Below are positions 1-5,988 of a stretch of 9,652 nucleotides of DNA, in pieces (the stretch's first letter is position 1; each line of letters begins with the position of its first letter). Under the pieces are notes generated by a model. The model saw only the letters and a list, made by a program, of their open reading frames with translations, did not search any database and was not told where the DNA came from. The translations under genes were made by a program, and so were the position numbers. Source of the stretch: UBA3941 sp035647175 (lineage in GTDB: Bacteria > Bacillota > Clostridia > Caldicoprobacterales > UBA3941); contig DASRNX010000059.1 in assembly GCA_035647175.1 (NCBI GenBank), forward strand, positions 1 through 9,652, written 5' to 3'.

Positions 1-398
1 ATCATAAGCTCTTCAAAACCCCGGAGATCTGCCAACCTCAGATACATGAATCCGTGGGGAATTGCGGCGTCTTTTTCAGGCAGCTTTAAGAGGTGTACTG
101 ATTGTCTGGTGGGAACGGGGTGATGGGTTACAATGGCCTCCATACCCTCATGGATGTTACTCCATACACATCCCCAAACATCCACGTGCTCCCCCTCCCG
201 GTAGGTTTCGGGTTTGGCGTTATAATCATAGCTGCCCTTTTCGTATCCTCTGAAAATAGCAGGGTATCTTAATACGATATCTTCAAGGGACTCCTCGTAT
301 TTGGCCCATGTTGCGGGCAATAGGGATACCTCTGTGGGAATTTTACCTGGATATTCAAATTTCATGGCCTTAAAATAATCTTCCCTATAAGACCCCAT
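1..398 (-). CDS. Uroporphyrinogen decarboxylase (URO-D) family protein, 5' part only
   Basis: Reading the minus strand from an ATG at 398-396 gives 132 uninterrupted codons that leave the window at the left edge, so only the N-terminal third or so is present. The start MGSYREDYFKAMKFEYPGKI, then PTEVSLLPATWAKY, DVWGCVWSNIHEGMEAIV and PHGFMYLRL resemble the clostridial URO-D-like proteins. In that superfamily some members decarboxylate uroporphyrinogen III and many others are methyltransferase-type proteins acting with corrinoid partners. The WGCVW segment and the lack of a typical HemE N-terminus favour the second, non-haem type, but the substrate cannot be told from this part. A GGGGGAGGGCGG Shine-Dalgarno region lies just upstream (about 402-413) and decides the start. 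A promoter at 559-588 implies a leader of about 150 nt that runs antisense across micro-ORF copy A. Confidence 0.82.
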   Translation of the reverse strand, partial: MGSYREDYFKAMKFEYPGKIPTEVSLLPATWAKYEESLEDIVLRYPAIFRGYEKGSYDYNAKPETYREGEHVDVWGCVWSNIHEGMEAIVTHHPVPTRQSVHLLKLPEKDAAIPHGFMYLRLADLRGFEELM

Positions 399-480
399 AA
401 CCGCCCTCCCCCTATTATGTTCCTAAACCCTCTATAGTTTTAGTGCTTTACATAAATAATACAAAACTAAATTTATCATC

Positions 481-549
481 ATGAAGCTGCATAATCTCAT
501 AGCGATTCTCATTCCGATAAGTTTTACAGTCGGAACCGCTTATCTGTAA
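481..549 (+). CDS. Micro-ORF copy A: 22-aa hydrophobic 'MKLH' peptide
   Basis: ATG at 481 opens a 22-codon frame ending TAA at 549. The peptide begins MKLHNLIAILIPISF and ends in AYL. After the basic start it is almost entirely hydrophobic, so it would be a single membrane-spanning segment. The same start and the same Tyr-Leu/Ile element recur in copies B (1565-1636) and C (5906-6010). MKLH here is spelled ATGAAGCTGCAT, against ATGAAATTGCAC in the other two, so every difference in these four codons is silent. Against a gene: there is no Shine-Dalgarno sequence (upstream is AAACTAAATTTATCATC) and no clear promoter. The arms at 448-459 and 540-549 still pair but imperfectly, making this the most diverged copy. 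It lies opposite the leader of the URO-D-like gene. I do not recognise the family; it could also be a non-coding repeat. Confidence 0.42.
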   Translation: MKLHNLIAILIPISFTVGTAYL

Positions 550-558
550 TACACAACA

Positions 559-588
559 ATTATACCATACCGGAGGGGAGAGATTCAA
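559..588 (-). promoter_or_regulatory. Sigma-A-like promoter of the URO-D-like gene
   Basis: On the minus strand TTGAAT (583-588) and a perfect TATAAT (559-564) are separated by 18 nt. Transcription would begin near 552 and give a leader of about 150 nt before the ATG at 398. The leader contains TTCCGA and TCGGAA arms separated by 12 nt, and it is the exact antisense of micro-ORF copy A. I do not recognise a known riboswitch in it. Confidence 0.6.
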
Positions 589-616
589 TCAAAACCGGAA
601 TTATGCTGATTGCCAA

Positions 617-1216
617 TTAACCCTTATCACACCCATCCCTTGCTTTTTTGATTATGTACCATGCAGCCCTTTTGTCTACATCAACTATCCTTACGCTATC
701 AAAGAACTCCTTCATCTCCCCTTCGGCAACCTTGATAAAGTTAAAGTAATCCCCTCTTTCCAGGTACTCGGCTATATCGGTTATTATGGACCTATTCCTA
801 TTATAATCATGAAAAACGATGTCGGCTTTGGATACCCTGGACAGTTCCCCATATACCTTCCTTCTCTCTTCCGGCTTCAGCCCGTGTATTACAAAGGATG
901 AGATTGCCAGATCAAAGCTATCGTCGTCAAAGGGCAAATCCTCGCCGGGCTCTATTTTTATTAATTTTACCCCGGTATCCTGCAATTTGTTTTTCGCTCT
1001 GCGGAGCATACCGGCAGATGTGTCCACACCAACCACCTCTAAGCCCCGCTCTTGCAGGGCATAGGATAGCGCCCCGGTCCCGCAACCGAAATCCAGTATT
1101 TTATTATGCTCATCTACATCGATCCAATCTTTCATTCTGTCCAAGACTTTTCTGTAATATCTAACTTGGTAATTGAAGAAAAGCGCGTATATGGGAGCAA
1201 TAGTGTCAAATAGCAT
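617..1216 (-). CDS. Class I SAM-dependent methyltransferase
   Basis: A 199-residue cytoplasmic protein with the Rossmann-fold methyltransferase core (Methyltransf_11/UbiE-like). Motif I is LDFGCGTGAL at residues 41-50, which binds S-adenosylmethionine. The acidic residue closing strand beta-2 is D65 in VVGVDTS. LPFDDDSFDLAISSFVIHGL at 94-113 matches the usual post-motif region in which the substrate-side loop follows FD. The length is normal for a minimal single-domain member. The substrate cannot be deduced; proteins of this sort methylate small molecules, quinones or RNA bases. The start is supported by GGAGGTG at 1221-1227, 4 nt before the ATG. The first codons overlap an 18-codon ORF (1206-1262) read in another frame, which could couple its translation. 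It reads toward the URO-D-like gene with a 218-nt gap and an intervening promoter, so the two are probably separate units. Confidence 0.85.
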   Translation of the reverse strand: MLFDTIAPIYALFFNYQVRYYRKVLDRMKDWIDVDEHNKILDFGCGTGALSYALQERGLEVVGVDTSAGMLRRAKNKLQDTGVKLIKIEPGEDLPFDDDSFDLAISSFVIHGLKPEERRKVYGELSRVSKADIVFHDYNRNRSIITDIAEYLERGDYFNFIKVAEGEMKEFFDSVRIVDVDKRAAWYIIKKARDGCDKG

Positions 1217-1262
1217 GGGCCACCTCCGCCATATCTTTTATCATATTGTGCACATCATCCAT
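1206..1262 (-). CDS. Possible 18-codon leader ORF overlapping the methyltransferase start
   Basis: ATG at 1262-1260 begins MDDVHNMIKDMAEVAHAI and stops at TGA 1208-1206, inside the first codons of the methyltransferase. AAGGG lies 8 nt upstream of its ATG as a possible ribosome binding site. The stop overlapping the next start by a few codons is an arrangement seen in translational coupling. Equally, this may be the decayed tail of an older gene, since it is in the same frame as the coding-like fragment at 1284-1385, with one stop codon between them. No similarity is recognised. Confidence 0.22.
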   Translation of the reverse strand: MDDVHNMIKDMAEVAHAI

Positions 1263-1283
1263 ATATATACCCTTATGGGGCCT

Positions 1284-1385
1284 CTAGAAACTTCCCACGG
1301 TCCATTTTAAATTCCCCCCAGCCTGGGCCAGGGAGGTTGCCATGGCCTGTCCGGAGTAGTAAGATAATTGTATGAAGGGATTCAT
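1284..1385 (-). pseudogene. Short coding-like fragment, probable gene remnant
   Basis: Minus-strand ATG at 1385-1383 opens 33 codons ending at TAG 1286-1284. The peptide starts MNPFIQLSYYSGQAMATS, continues LAQAGGNLKW and ends TVGSF. Its amino-acid composition is protein-like and its DNA is clearly more G+C-rich than the AT-rich flanks, unlike random intergenic sequence. No ribosome binding site precedes the ATG, and an in-frame TGA lies six codons upstream (FISG then Met). The best reading is the surviving piece of a degraded gene, possibly continuous with the following ORF at 1206-1262. A genuine small protein is the alternative. I do not recognise the family. The sequence between 1386 and 1504 is AT-rich and shows nothing further. 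Confidence 0.3.
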
Positions 1386-1504
1386 ACCAGAAATAAATCA
1401 GACTTAAATATATTCATCTTCAATAGCTATTTCCTAATCGCCTCAAAACATTACACATCGTATATGAACCCCAACTTCAGAGTTATTAATTCATGTTAAA
1501 TAAA

Positions 1505-1545
1505 TATGGCTGCAAGCGCTCCTCCAAGGAGTTGTTGCAGCCATA
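1505..1545 (-). terminator. Strong hairpin, likely Rho-independent terminator (possibly bidirectional)
   Basis: TATGGCTGCAA (1505-1515) and TTGCAGCCATA (1535-1545) are perfect 11-bp arms. Inside them, after two mismatches, a further GCTCC/GGAGT stem closes a five-base loop. On the minus strand the hairpin is followed by TTTATTT, and on the plus strand by CTATTTATT. It sits 20 nt after the stop of micro-ORF copy B and about 240 nt after hppA, so it could end either transcript. Confidence 0.6.
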
Positions 1546-1564
1546 CTATTTATTACATATACTA

Positions 1565-1636
1565 TTATATATAGATAACCAATACGGAAACTAAGTTTAC
1601 CAGCATCATAATTGCATTGATTTTGTGCAATTTCAT
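1565..1636 (-). CDS. Micro-ORF copy B: 23-aa hydrophobic 'MKLH' peptide
   Basis: ATG at 1636-1634 on the minus strand opens 23 codons ending at TAA 1567-1565. The peptide starts MKLHKINAIMMLVNLVS and ends IYI. It is hydrophobic after residue 5 and long enough for one membrane crossing. The first four codons are identical in DNA to copy C and silent variants of copy A. The 36 nt upstream align without gaps to copy C at 27 of 36 positions, and nearly all differences are transitions. Perfect 12-bp arms, TATAGATAACCA in both orientations (1570-1581 and 1661-1672), enclose it, the inner part of the downstream arm being within the reading frame. A terminator-like hairpin follows 20 nt after the stop. 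No Shine-Dalgarno sequence is present; the upstream TATAAAAT could be a -10 giving an almost leaderless message, but I find no matching -35. Function is unknown. Confidence 0.45.
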   Translation of the reverse strand: MKLHKINAIMMLVNLVSVLVIYI

Positions 1637-1672
1637 AATAATAAATTTTATAGTTGAAACTGGTTATCTATA
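1570..1672. repeat. Inverted-repeat element enclosing micro-ORF copy B
   Basis: Terminal arms of 12 bp (1570-1581 and 1661-1672) pair perfectly across 79 nt. A nested AATTGCA/TGCAATT stem lies in the middle (about 1610-1632). The reverse strand aligns with the element at 5870-5988 and more weakly with 448-549. I see no target-site duplication and no transposase, so it is a repeat of unknown origin and not a proven MITE. Confidence 0.6.
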
Positions 1673-1762
1673 CATCCGTAACCGCATACACAAAACAAAG
1701 TATCAAAGGCGATTACATCAGGTATCTTTCAACGATGCAGGGGATCATTATCCACCATATCG

Positions 1763-1778
1763 TTGGGTTTTCACCCAA
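1763..1778 (-). other. GAAA-tetraloop hairpin directly after the hppA stop
   Basis: On the minus strand TTGGGT-GAAA-ACCCAA forms a six-pair stem with a GNRA-type loop, beginning four nucleotides after the hppA stop codon. No T-tract follows, so it is not a typical intrinsic terminator. It could protect or mark the 3' end of the message. Confidence 0.4.
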
Positions 1779-1781
1779 ATC

Positions 1782-3974
1782 CTATTTAATCAACATGGAA
1801 ATTATATTAAAGGCGTTCATAACCGGCAGCATAATAACTGAAACCGTAGCCATCATCTTGATCATGATGTCTTGGTTAGGACCGACAACGTCCTTGTATC
1901 CGTCACCAACTGTATCGCCGATGATGCTGGCGTTATGAATTTCATCAAAGCCCTTTTCACCAAATTGCTCCACTAATTCTGCTTCCAGAGATTTTATATA
2001 TTTTTTAGCATTATCCCATGTACCGCCGCTGTTTGCAGTTGAAGTCGCCATTACACAGCTGTCAAGTATAGTACCAAGCAGGAATCCACCAACAAACATA
2101 GGCCCAAAGATAAAGCCTCCTACGATTGGTGCCAGCAAGGATACTAGTACAGGCTTTTTCATCTCTGCGATAGCACTCTTTGTACATATATCGATACAAA
2201 TATTGTAATCAGGCTTCATTTCACCGGTCAAGATACCCGGGTTTTCTCGCATCTGCCTACGTACCTCTTCAACCATCTGCTCCGCGTTACGGCATACGGA
2301 GTTGAGCATTACACCCGAGAGCCAGTGCATAAGGCCTACGCCAAAGAACGCGCCCCCTAGGGACAGGTAGTTTAAGATATTAAGTTCGCCGCCATCAGGT
2401 CCGCCACTGGCAAAGGACATCATCATAGCCAATGCCGCAAGAACACCGGAACCGATTGCAAAACCCTTACCAATAGCCGCAGTGGTGTTACCCTGAGAGT
2501 CTAGGCTGTCGGTGATGTTTCTAACTTCCTTATCCAATTGAGCCATCTCTGCAATACCACCAGCATTATCTGAAATAGGACCGTAGGTATCAACGGTAAC
2601 GGTGGCCACAACGAATGAGAGCATACCGACTGCCGAGATAGCCGAACCGTAGAGCCCTGAAAAATAGCTTGAAGCAATAATTGCTCCGCCCAAAGTCACA
2701 CATGCAGGCAGGCAGCTTCTCCAGCCGGTGCTGGTTCCGCCGATAATAACCAGTGCGGGACCTTCCTTGGCCAGATGGGCAACATTTTTTGTCTCTTTGT
2801 ATTGTTCACTCGTATATATTTCCGCAATAATACCCAGTAAGATACCCGCGATGATTCCCGTTATAGCACTCAGCCAAGGGGATATCCATCCGAAACGGAA
2901 ATCAACACCCGTATAGTCAAAACCGGCAAAGAAATAATAGCTCAGTACAAGGGTAGCGATTGCAATGATGGTCGCCGAGCTCCATAGGGATATATTAAGT
3001 TCCCTGCTGAGCTTATTGCTGGGCTTTCTGATAAGAACATAGGCAATGCCCAAGATACAGGCGAGTAAACCGACTCCCACAAAAGCGAATGGGAATTGCA
3101 TCATGCGTGTGATTAATTCAGTGCTGATAGGAGTCTTAGCATTAATTGCTGCGGTGTGAATAGCAGTCGGCAATACGGAGGATGCCACAATGGAGCCAAT
3201 GGTACTTTCCAACAAGTCCGAACCATTACCGTTTACGTCACCAACGTTGTCACCAACACAATCCGCTATAACTGCGGGGTTTCGTGGGTCGTCTTCAGGC
3301 AACCCCAGCTCAGTCTTACCTACCAAATCCGCGCCCATATCCGCACCCTTGGTGTATATACCGCCACCAAGTCGGTTAAACACGGCGATTGAAGAGCAAC
3401 CCAGAGAATAACACGCTAAAACCTGGGGAAAGAGTACAAATTTAAGGCCAATCCAACTAGTAGTTTCGACAAGATTCTCCAAATTGCCATACTCAAGCAT
3501 TATACCAACAACTAAGTACACCACAAGAAGTCCCAGCATAGCAAATCCGCCAACGGATAAACCCATTACCGATCCACCCCGGAAAGCAACGTTCAGCGCC
3601 TTCCCCAAGGCTGATGGATCCTTTCTTTCTACGCCTAGACGGGCTTCGTTAGCGACGCGCTCGTTGTATATGACCGCAGCTTTCATACCAACCAAACCGG
3701 CAAAGGAGCTCATTGCTGCACCTATTAAAAATGCCATCCCGGCCCAGGGCGTAAATATGACACCGAATAATACCGATATCCCAACGATGATTGGAATACT
3801 AATGGCAAATTCTCTTCTCAAGAAAGCATCCGCGCCTTCTCTAATCGCATCCGCAATGTCCTCCATTACGGGTGTTCCATGCTCCATTTTCGTTCCTTTT
3901 TGGAAGTTATAATAGGCAAAGATCAGAGAGAGAATAGCCCCCAAACCCACAAGATAAACCGTAATTGATACCAT
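1782..3974 (-). CDS. hppA: Membrane-bound, K+-dependent ion-translocating pyrophosphatase
   Basis: A 730-residue multi-span membrane protein that hydrolyses pyrophosphate and pumps H+ or Na+ across the cytoplasmic membrane. Substrate-binding motifs are present in order: GADMGADLVGKTE (residues 210-222), ADCVGDNVGD (237-246), DTYGPISDNAGGIAEM (462-477), GGTWDNAKKYI (650-660) and GDTVGDGYKDVVGP (686-699). GNTTAAIGKG (495-504) has Ala where K+-independent enzymes have Lys, and Gly three residues on where they have Thr, so K+ dependence is expected. Many clostridial relatives pump Na+, but I cannot settle the ion here. Unusual residues are Cys for Asn in the second motif and NGNGS after it. The start at 3974 is chosen because AGGAGG lies 10 nt upstream. 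The in-frame ATG at 4049 falls inside the promoter (4021-4049) and cannot be on the message. It is monocistronic as far as can be seen. Confidence 0.95.
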   Translation of the reverse strand: MVSITVYLVGLGAILSLIFAYYNFQKGTKMEHGTPVMEDIADAIREGADAFLRREFAISIPIIVGISVLFGVIFTPWAGMAFLIGAAMSSFAGLVGMKAAVIYNERVANEARLGVERKDPSALGKALNVAFRGGSVMGLSVGGFAMLGLLVVYLVVGIMLEYGNLENLVETTSWIGLKFVLFPQVLACYSLGCSSIAVFNRLGGGIYTKGADMGADLVGKTELGLPEDDPRNPAVIADCVGDNVGDVNGNGSDLLESTIGSIVASSVLPTAIHTAAINAKTPISTELITRMMQFPFAFVGVGLLACILGIAYVLIRKPSNKLSRELNISLWSSATIIAIATLVLSYYFFAGFDYTGVDFRFGWISPWLSAITGIIAGILLGIIAEIYTSEQYKETKNVAHLAKEGPALVIIGGTSTGWRSCLPACVTLGGAIIASSYFSGLYGSAISAVGMLSFVVATVTVDTYGPISDNAGGIAEMAQLDKEVRNITDSLDSQGNTTAAIGKGFAIGSGVLAALAMMMSFASGGPDGGELNILNYLSLGGAFFGVGLMHWLSGVMLNSVCRNAEQMVEEVRRQMRENPGILTGEMKPDYNICIDICTKSAIAEMKKPVLVSLLAPIVGGFIFGPMFVGGFLLGTILDSCVMATSTANSGGTWDNAKKYIKSLEAELVEQFGEKGFDEIHNASIIGDTVGDGYKDVVGPNQDIMIKMMATVSVIMLPVMNAFNIISMLIK

Positions 3975-3984
3975 TGAACCACGT

Positions 3985-3990
3985 CCTCCT
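3985..3990 (-). promoter_or_regulatory. Ribosome binding site that fixes the hppA start
   Basis: AGGAGG on the minus strand, 10 nt before the ATG at 3974-3972. It selects MVSITVY as the N-terminus over the longer reading frame that begins 25 codons upstream. Confidence 0.75.
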
Positions 3991-4020
3991 AGATCGACAA
4001 TATTTTTACCCACAAGAAAT

Positions 4021-4049
4021 ATTATATCAATGATATAGATAAAAGGCAA
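4021..4049 (-). promoter_or_regulatory. Promoter of hppA
   Basis: On the minus strand TTGCCT (4044-4049) and TATAAT (4021-4026) are 17 nt apart, with TGA just before the -10 forming an extended -10. The predicted leader is about 40 nt. The region upstream also carries the direct repeat TATATATG twice (about 4051-4073). Confidence 0.65.
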
Positions 4050-4117
4050 CTATATATGTAAATGGTATATATGTCTAATATACGCCGCAGAATAGAGTAT
4101 CGGACCGATTGGACAGG

Positions 4118-5500
4118 CTATACCGCCAGTGAAATTTTTCCCATATTCCGAAACTCCACTATCACCATAATACCAGAAACGATGGCGGCAGCAAGGTCCG
4201 CTATGGGCCCTGCGTACATGATCCCATCAATGCCCATCAGGAGCGGCAAAATAAGTATAAAAGGTAAAAGGAAGATGATCTGTCTGGTTAGGGATAGAAA
4301 GATACCCTTCTTCGGTTTACCTATGGCGGTGAATAGGTTGGAGGATACGGGTTGTACACAATTTATAAAGGTAAATAGCATATATATACGAAAGTAGGAT
4401 ACAGCAAAGTCAAAATATTCTTTGGAGCCGGACCCGAATATGGATATTATCTGTCTGGGAATAACCTGGAAGGATAAAAATGCAACAGTTGAGATAACAA
4501 AGCCGGAACGAATAGCCAGCTTGTAGACACCCTTTACCCTATCAAATTTCCTGGCTCCATAGTTAAAGCTGGCGATGGGTTGCATCCCTTGAGAAATCCC
4601 GATGATAACGGAAAAGAATATCATAGCTACCTTATTTATGATTCCGGCGGCAGCCAAGGGGATGGATTTACCGTAGACGGACATCGCACCATAATGGGTA
4701 AGGGACTTGTTCATGATTATCTGGACAATCATCATGGCCACCTGGTTGAAAGACGGAGCCGCTCCCAAAGTGGTAATCCGCTTTATATATTTCCAGACCG
4801 GTACGAAGTGATGCTTTTGGATATGTACCGATTTAAAGTTTCGAAAATACCTAGCAGCCATCAAAAATGAGAATATTTGACCGATTACCGTGGCCAAGGC
4901 AGCCCCGGCCATATCCATATTAAATACAAATATAAAGATAGGATCTAAGACGGTGTTAATTACAGCGCCCAATAGGTTGGCAAACATGGCATAACTGGGG
5001 CTTCCGTCAGCCCTTATCAGATGTCCGCCTCCATTTGAAACAATGAGAAAGGGAAAGCCCAAAGAGGTGATCCGGGTATAGACCCTGGCATAGCCCAGCA
5101 CATTATCCGGTGAACCGAAAAACTTTAGCATCGGGGTTAAAAATATCTGTGTGATAATGCTCAGCGCCAGCCCAAGGATAAATAACATCACCGTGGCGTT
5201 TCCTATATAGTAAACAGCTTTTTCCTTATCCCCCTCGCCCATTGTAAGGTTGAAGGCGGCAGCACCGCCGACCCCCAGCAACAGTGCTATAGCTACGCAG
5301 GCTGTGCTCAGGGGAAAGGCTACATTGGTAGCGGCGTTTCCCAGCTCTCCGATCTTTTGGCCGATAAAGAATTGGTCCACGATATTATAGAGCGCCCCAA
5401 CAAGCATAGCTACTATACTGGGTATCGCATATTTTTGAAGCAGTCCCCCTACAGGTTCCGTTCCAAGGGGATTTTCGTTGTTTATAAGTTCATTTTCCAT
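4118..5500 (-). CDS. MATE family multidrug/cation exporter (MepA-like)
   Basis: A cytoplasmic-membrane secondary transporter of about 460 residues with the usual twelve hydrophobic spans arranged as two MatE repeats. The N-lobe begins at LLQKYAIPSIVAMLVGALYN with IVDQFFIG. The C-lobe begins near GAAPSFNQVAMMIVQIIMNK and contains the conserved SFNYGARKFDRV turn. MATE proteins export drugs, dyes or metabolites using H+ or Na+ gradients. The acidic residue in span 1 (VDQFF) fits a MepA-type member, but the substrate is unknown. An ATG at 5512 would add four residues (MEIA). I prefer the internal ATG at 5500-5498 because GGAG (5507-5510) is spaced six nucleotides from it. The upstream gap holds a candidate promoter (5586-5614) and a cluster of inverted repeats that could be operators. 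Downstream, hppA has its own promoter 69 nt away. Confidence 0.93.
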   Translation of the reverse strand: MENELINNENPLGTEPVGGLLQKYAIPSIVAMLVGALYNIVDQFFIGQKIGELGNAATNVAFPLSTACVAIALLLGVGGAAAFNLTMGEGDKEKAVYYIGNATVMLFILGLALSIITQIFLTPMLKFFGSPDNVLGYARVYTRITSLGFPFLIVSNGGGHLIRADGSPSYAMFANLLGAVINTVLDPIFIFVFNMDMAGAALATVIGQIFSFLMAARYFRNFKSVHIQKHHFVPVWKYIKRITTLGAAPSFNQVAMMIVQIIMNKSLTHYGAMSVYGKSIPLAAAGIINKVAMIFFSVIIGISQGMQPIASFNYGARKFDRVKGVYKLAIRSGFVISTVAFLSFQVIPRQIISIFGSGSKEYFDFAVSYFRIYMLFTFINCVQPVSSNLFTAIGKPKKGIFLSLTRQIIFLLPFILILPLLMGIDGIMYAGPIADLAAAIVSGIMVIVEFRNMGKISLAV

Positions 5501-5506
5501 AGCTAT

Positions 5507-5510
5507 CTCC
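5507..5510 (-). promoter_or_regulatory. Ribosome binding site deciding the MATE start
   Basis: GGAG on the minus strand lies six nucleotides before the ATG at 5500-5498 and overlaps the alternative ATG at 5512-5510. This favours MENELINN as the N-terminus. Confidence 0.5.
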
Positions 5511-5585
5511 ATTCATTCCACTATTGTATGCTTTCGTTATGGGTGCACATTCTACTCAAGTAGTTAGGGATATGTACCCGATTCG

Positions 5586-5614
5586 ATTATATGTGTGGTA
5601 AAATTATCTTTCAT
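5586..5614 (-). promoter_or_regulatory. Candidate promoter of the MATE gene at 4118-5500
   Basis: A perfect TATAAT (5586-5591, minus strand) with a weak ATGAAA (5609-5614) 17 nt upstream. Transcription would start near 5579, about 80 nt before the gene. The weak -35 is the kind that often needs an activator, and the TCGTAACAT-type repeats begin 24 nt further upstream. Confidence 0.4.
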
Positions 5615-5637
5615 TAGAATAACCTGTCGTGCTATAT

Positions 5638-5780
5638 ATGTTACGAAAGAGACCTTTCATCGTAACATCGGTTAAATTATCCGATTTTACGTTAAAATAA
5701 TGTGTTTTTCGTAACATACGAATTAAGGATAATGTTTTACGACACCTGTGTACCAATGTAGAATGTTTGTCGTAAAACAT
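5638..5780. repeat. Cluster of inverted repeats built on TCGTAACAT
   Basis: Four inverted repeats follow one another: ATGTTACGA/TCGTAACAT (5638-5646 with 5660-5668), CGTAACATCGG/CCGATTTTACG with one mismatch (5661-5671 with 5681-5691), TTCGTA/TACGAA with a three-base gap (5708-5722), and a perfect 13-bp ATGTTTTACGACA/TGTCGTAAAACAT pair (5732-5744 with 5768-5780). The core TCGTAA(AA)CAT occurs five times in alternating orientation. It lies upstream of the MATE promoter, so an operator array is possible. A structured RNA or degenerate mobile repeat is equally open. Confidence 0.6.
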
Positions 5781-5872
5781 ATAGTTAAACGTGTCGGCGA
5801 TGACTATCCTATGCTCTTTCCGACATTGATTTGGAGAAAACAAAATTCATCTGCAGATGATAAATTTTATAT

Positions 5873-5988
5873 AGATAAACAACTCCAACTATAGAATCTA
5901 TCACCATGAAATTGCACAGAACCGTTGTAATTATCATGTCGAACAATTTAGTTGACCTATCTTTATCTGTGATCAGAGTTGTTTATCT
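5873..5988. repeat. Inverted-repeat element enclosing micro-ORF copy C
   Basis: AGATAAACAACTC (5873-5885) and GAGTTGTTTATCT (5976-5988) are perfect 13-bp arms 90 nt apart. The left arm and the sequence through MKLH align with copy B. The right part contains TTTATCTG twice (5962-5969 and 5982-5989), suggesting an internal duplication that lengthened this copy. The palindrome CATCTGCAGATG lies just outside the left arm. Confidence 0.6.

Noticed and set aside
448..552. Riboswitch in the leader of the URO-D-like gene
   Set aside because: The leader is long, but its structure is accounted for by the antisense micro-ORF element, and I see no cobalamin or SAM riboswitch core motifs.
1570..1672. Micro-ORF elements as ordinary MITE insertions
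   Set aside because: Inverted ends and several copies fit, but there is no clear target-site duplication or related transposase, and the silent-only change in the first four codons is not explained by a MITE. Left open, not called.
3484..3912. 142-codon open frame on the plus strand
   Set aside because: It lies wholly antisense within hppA and its sequence is the complement of conserved pyrophosphatase codons; a shadow frame.
3975..4049. 25-residue N-terminal extension of hppA
   Set aside because: It overlaps the -35/-10 promoter at 4021-4049, and a perfect AGGAGG precedes the later ATG at 3974.
5638..5780. CRISPR array or integron attC sites
   Set aside because: Repeats alternate in orientation with unequal spacing and no uniform spacers, and no cas or integrase gene is present.
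5604..5843. 79-codon minus-strand open frame in the gap between the MATE genes
   Set aside because: It needs a TTG start, has no ribosome binding site, and most of its length is the palindromic TCGTAACAT cluster; the composition is not protein-like.
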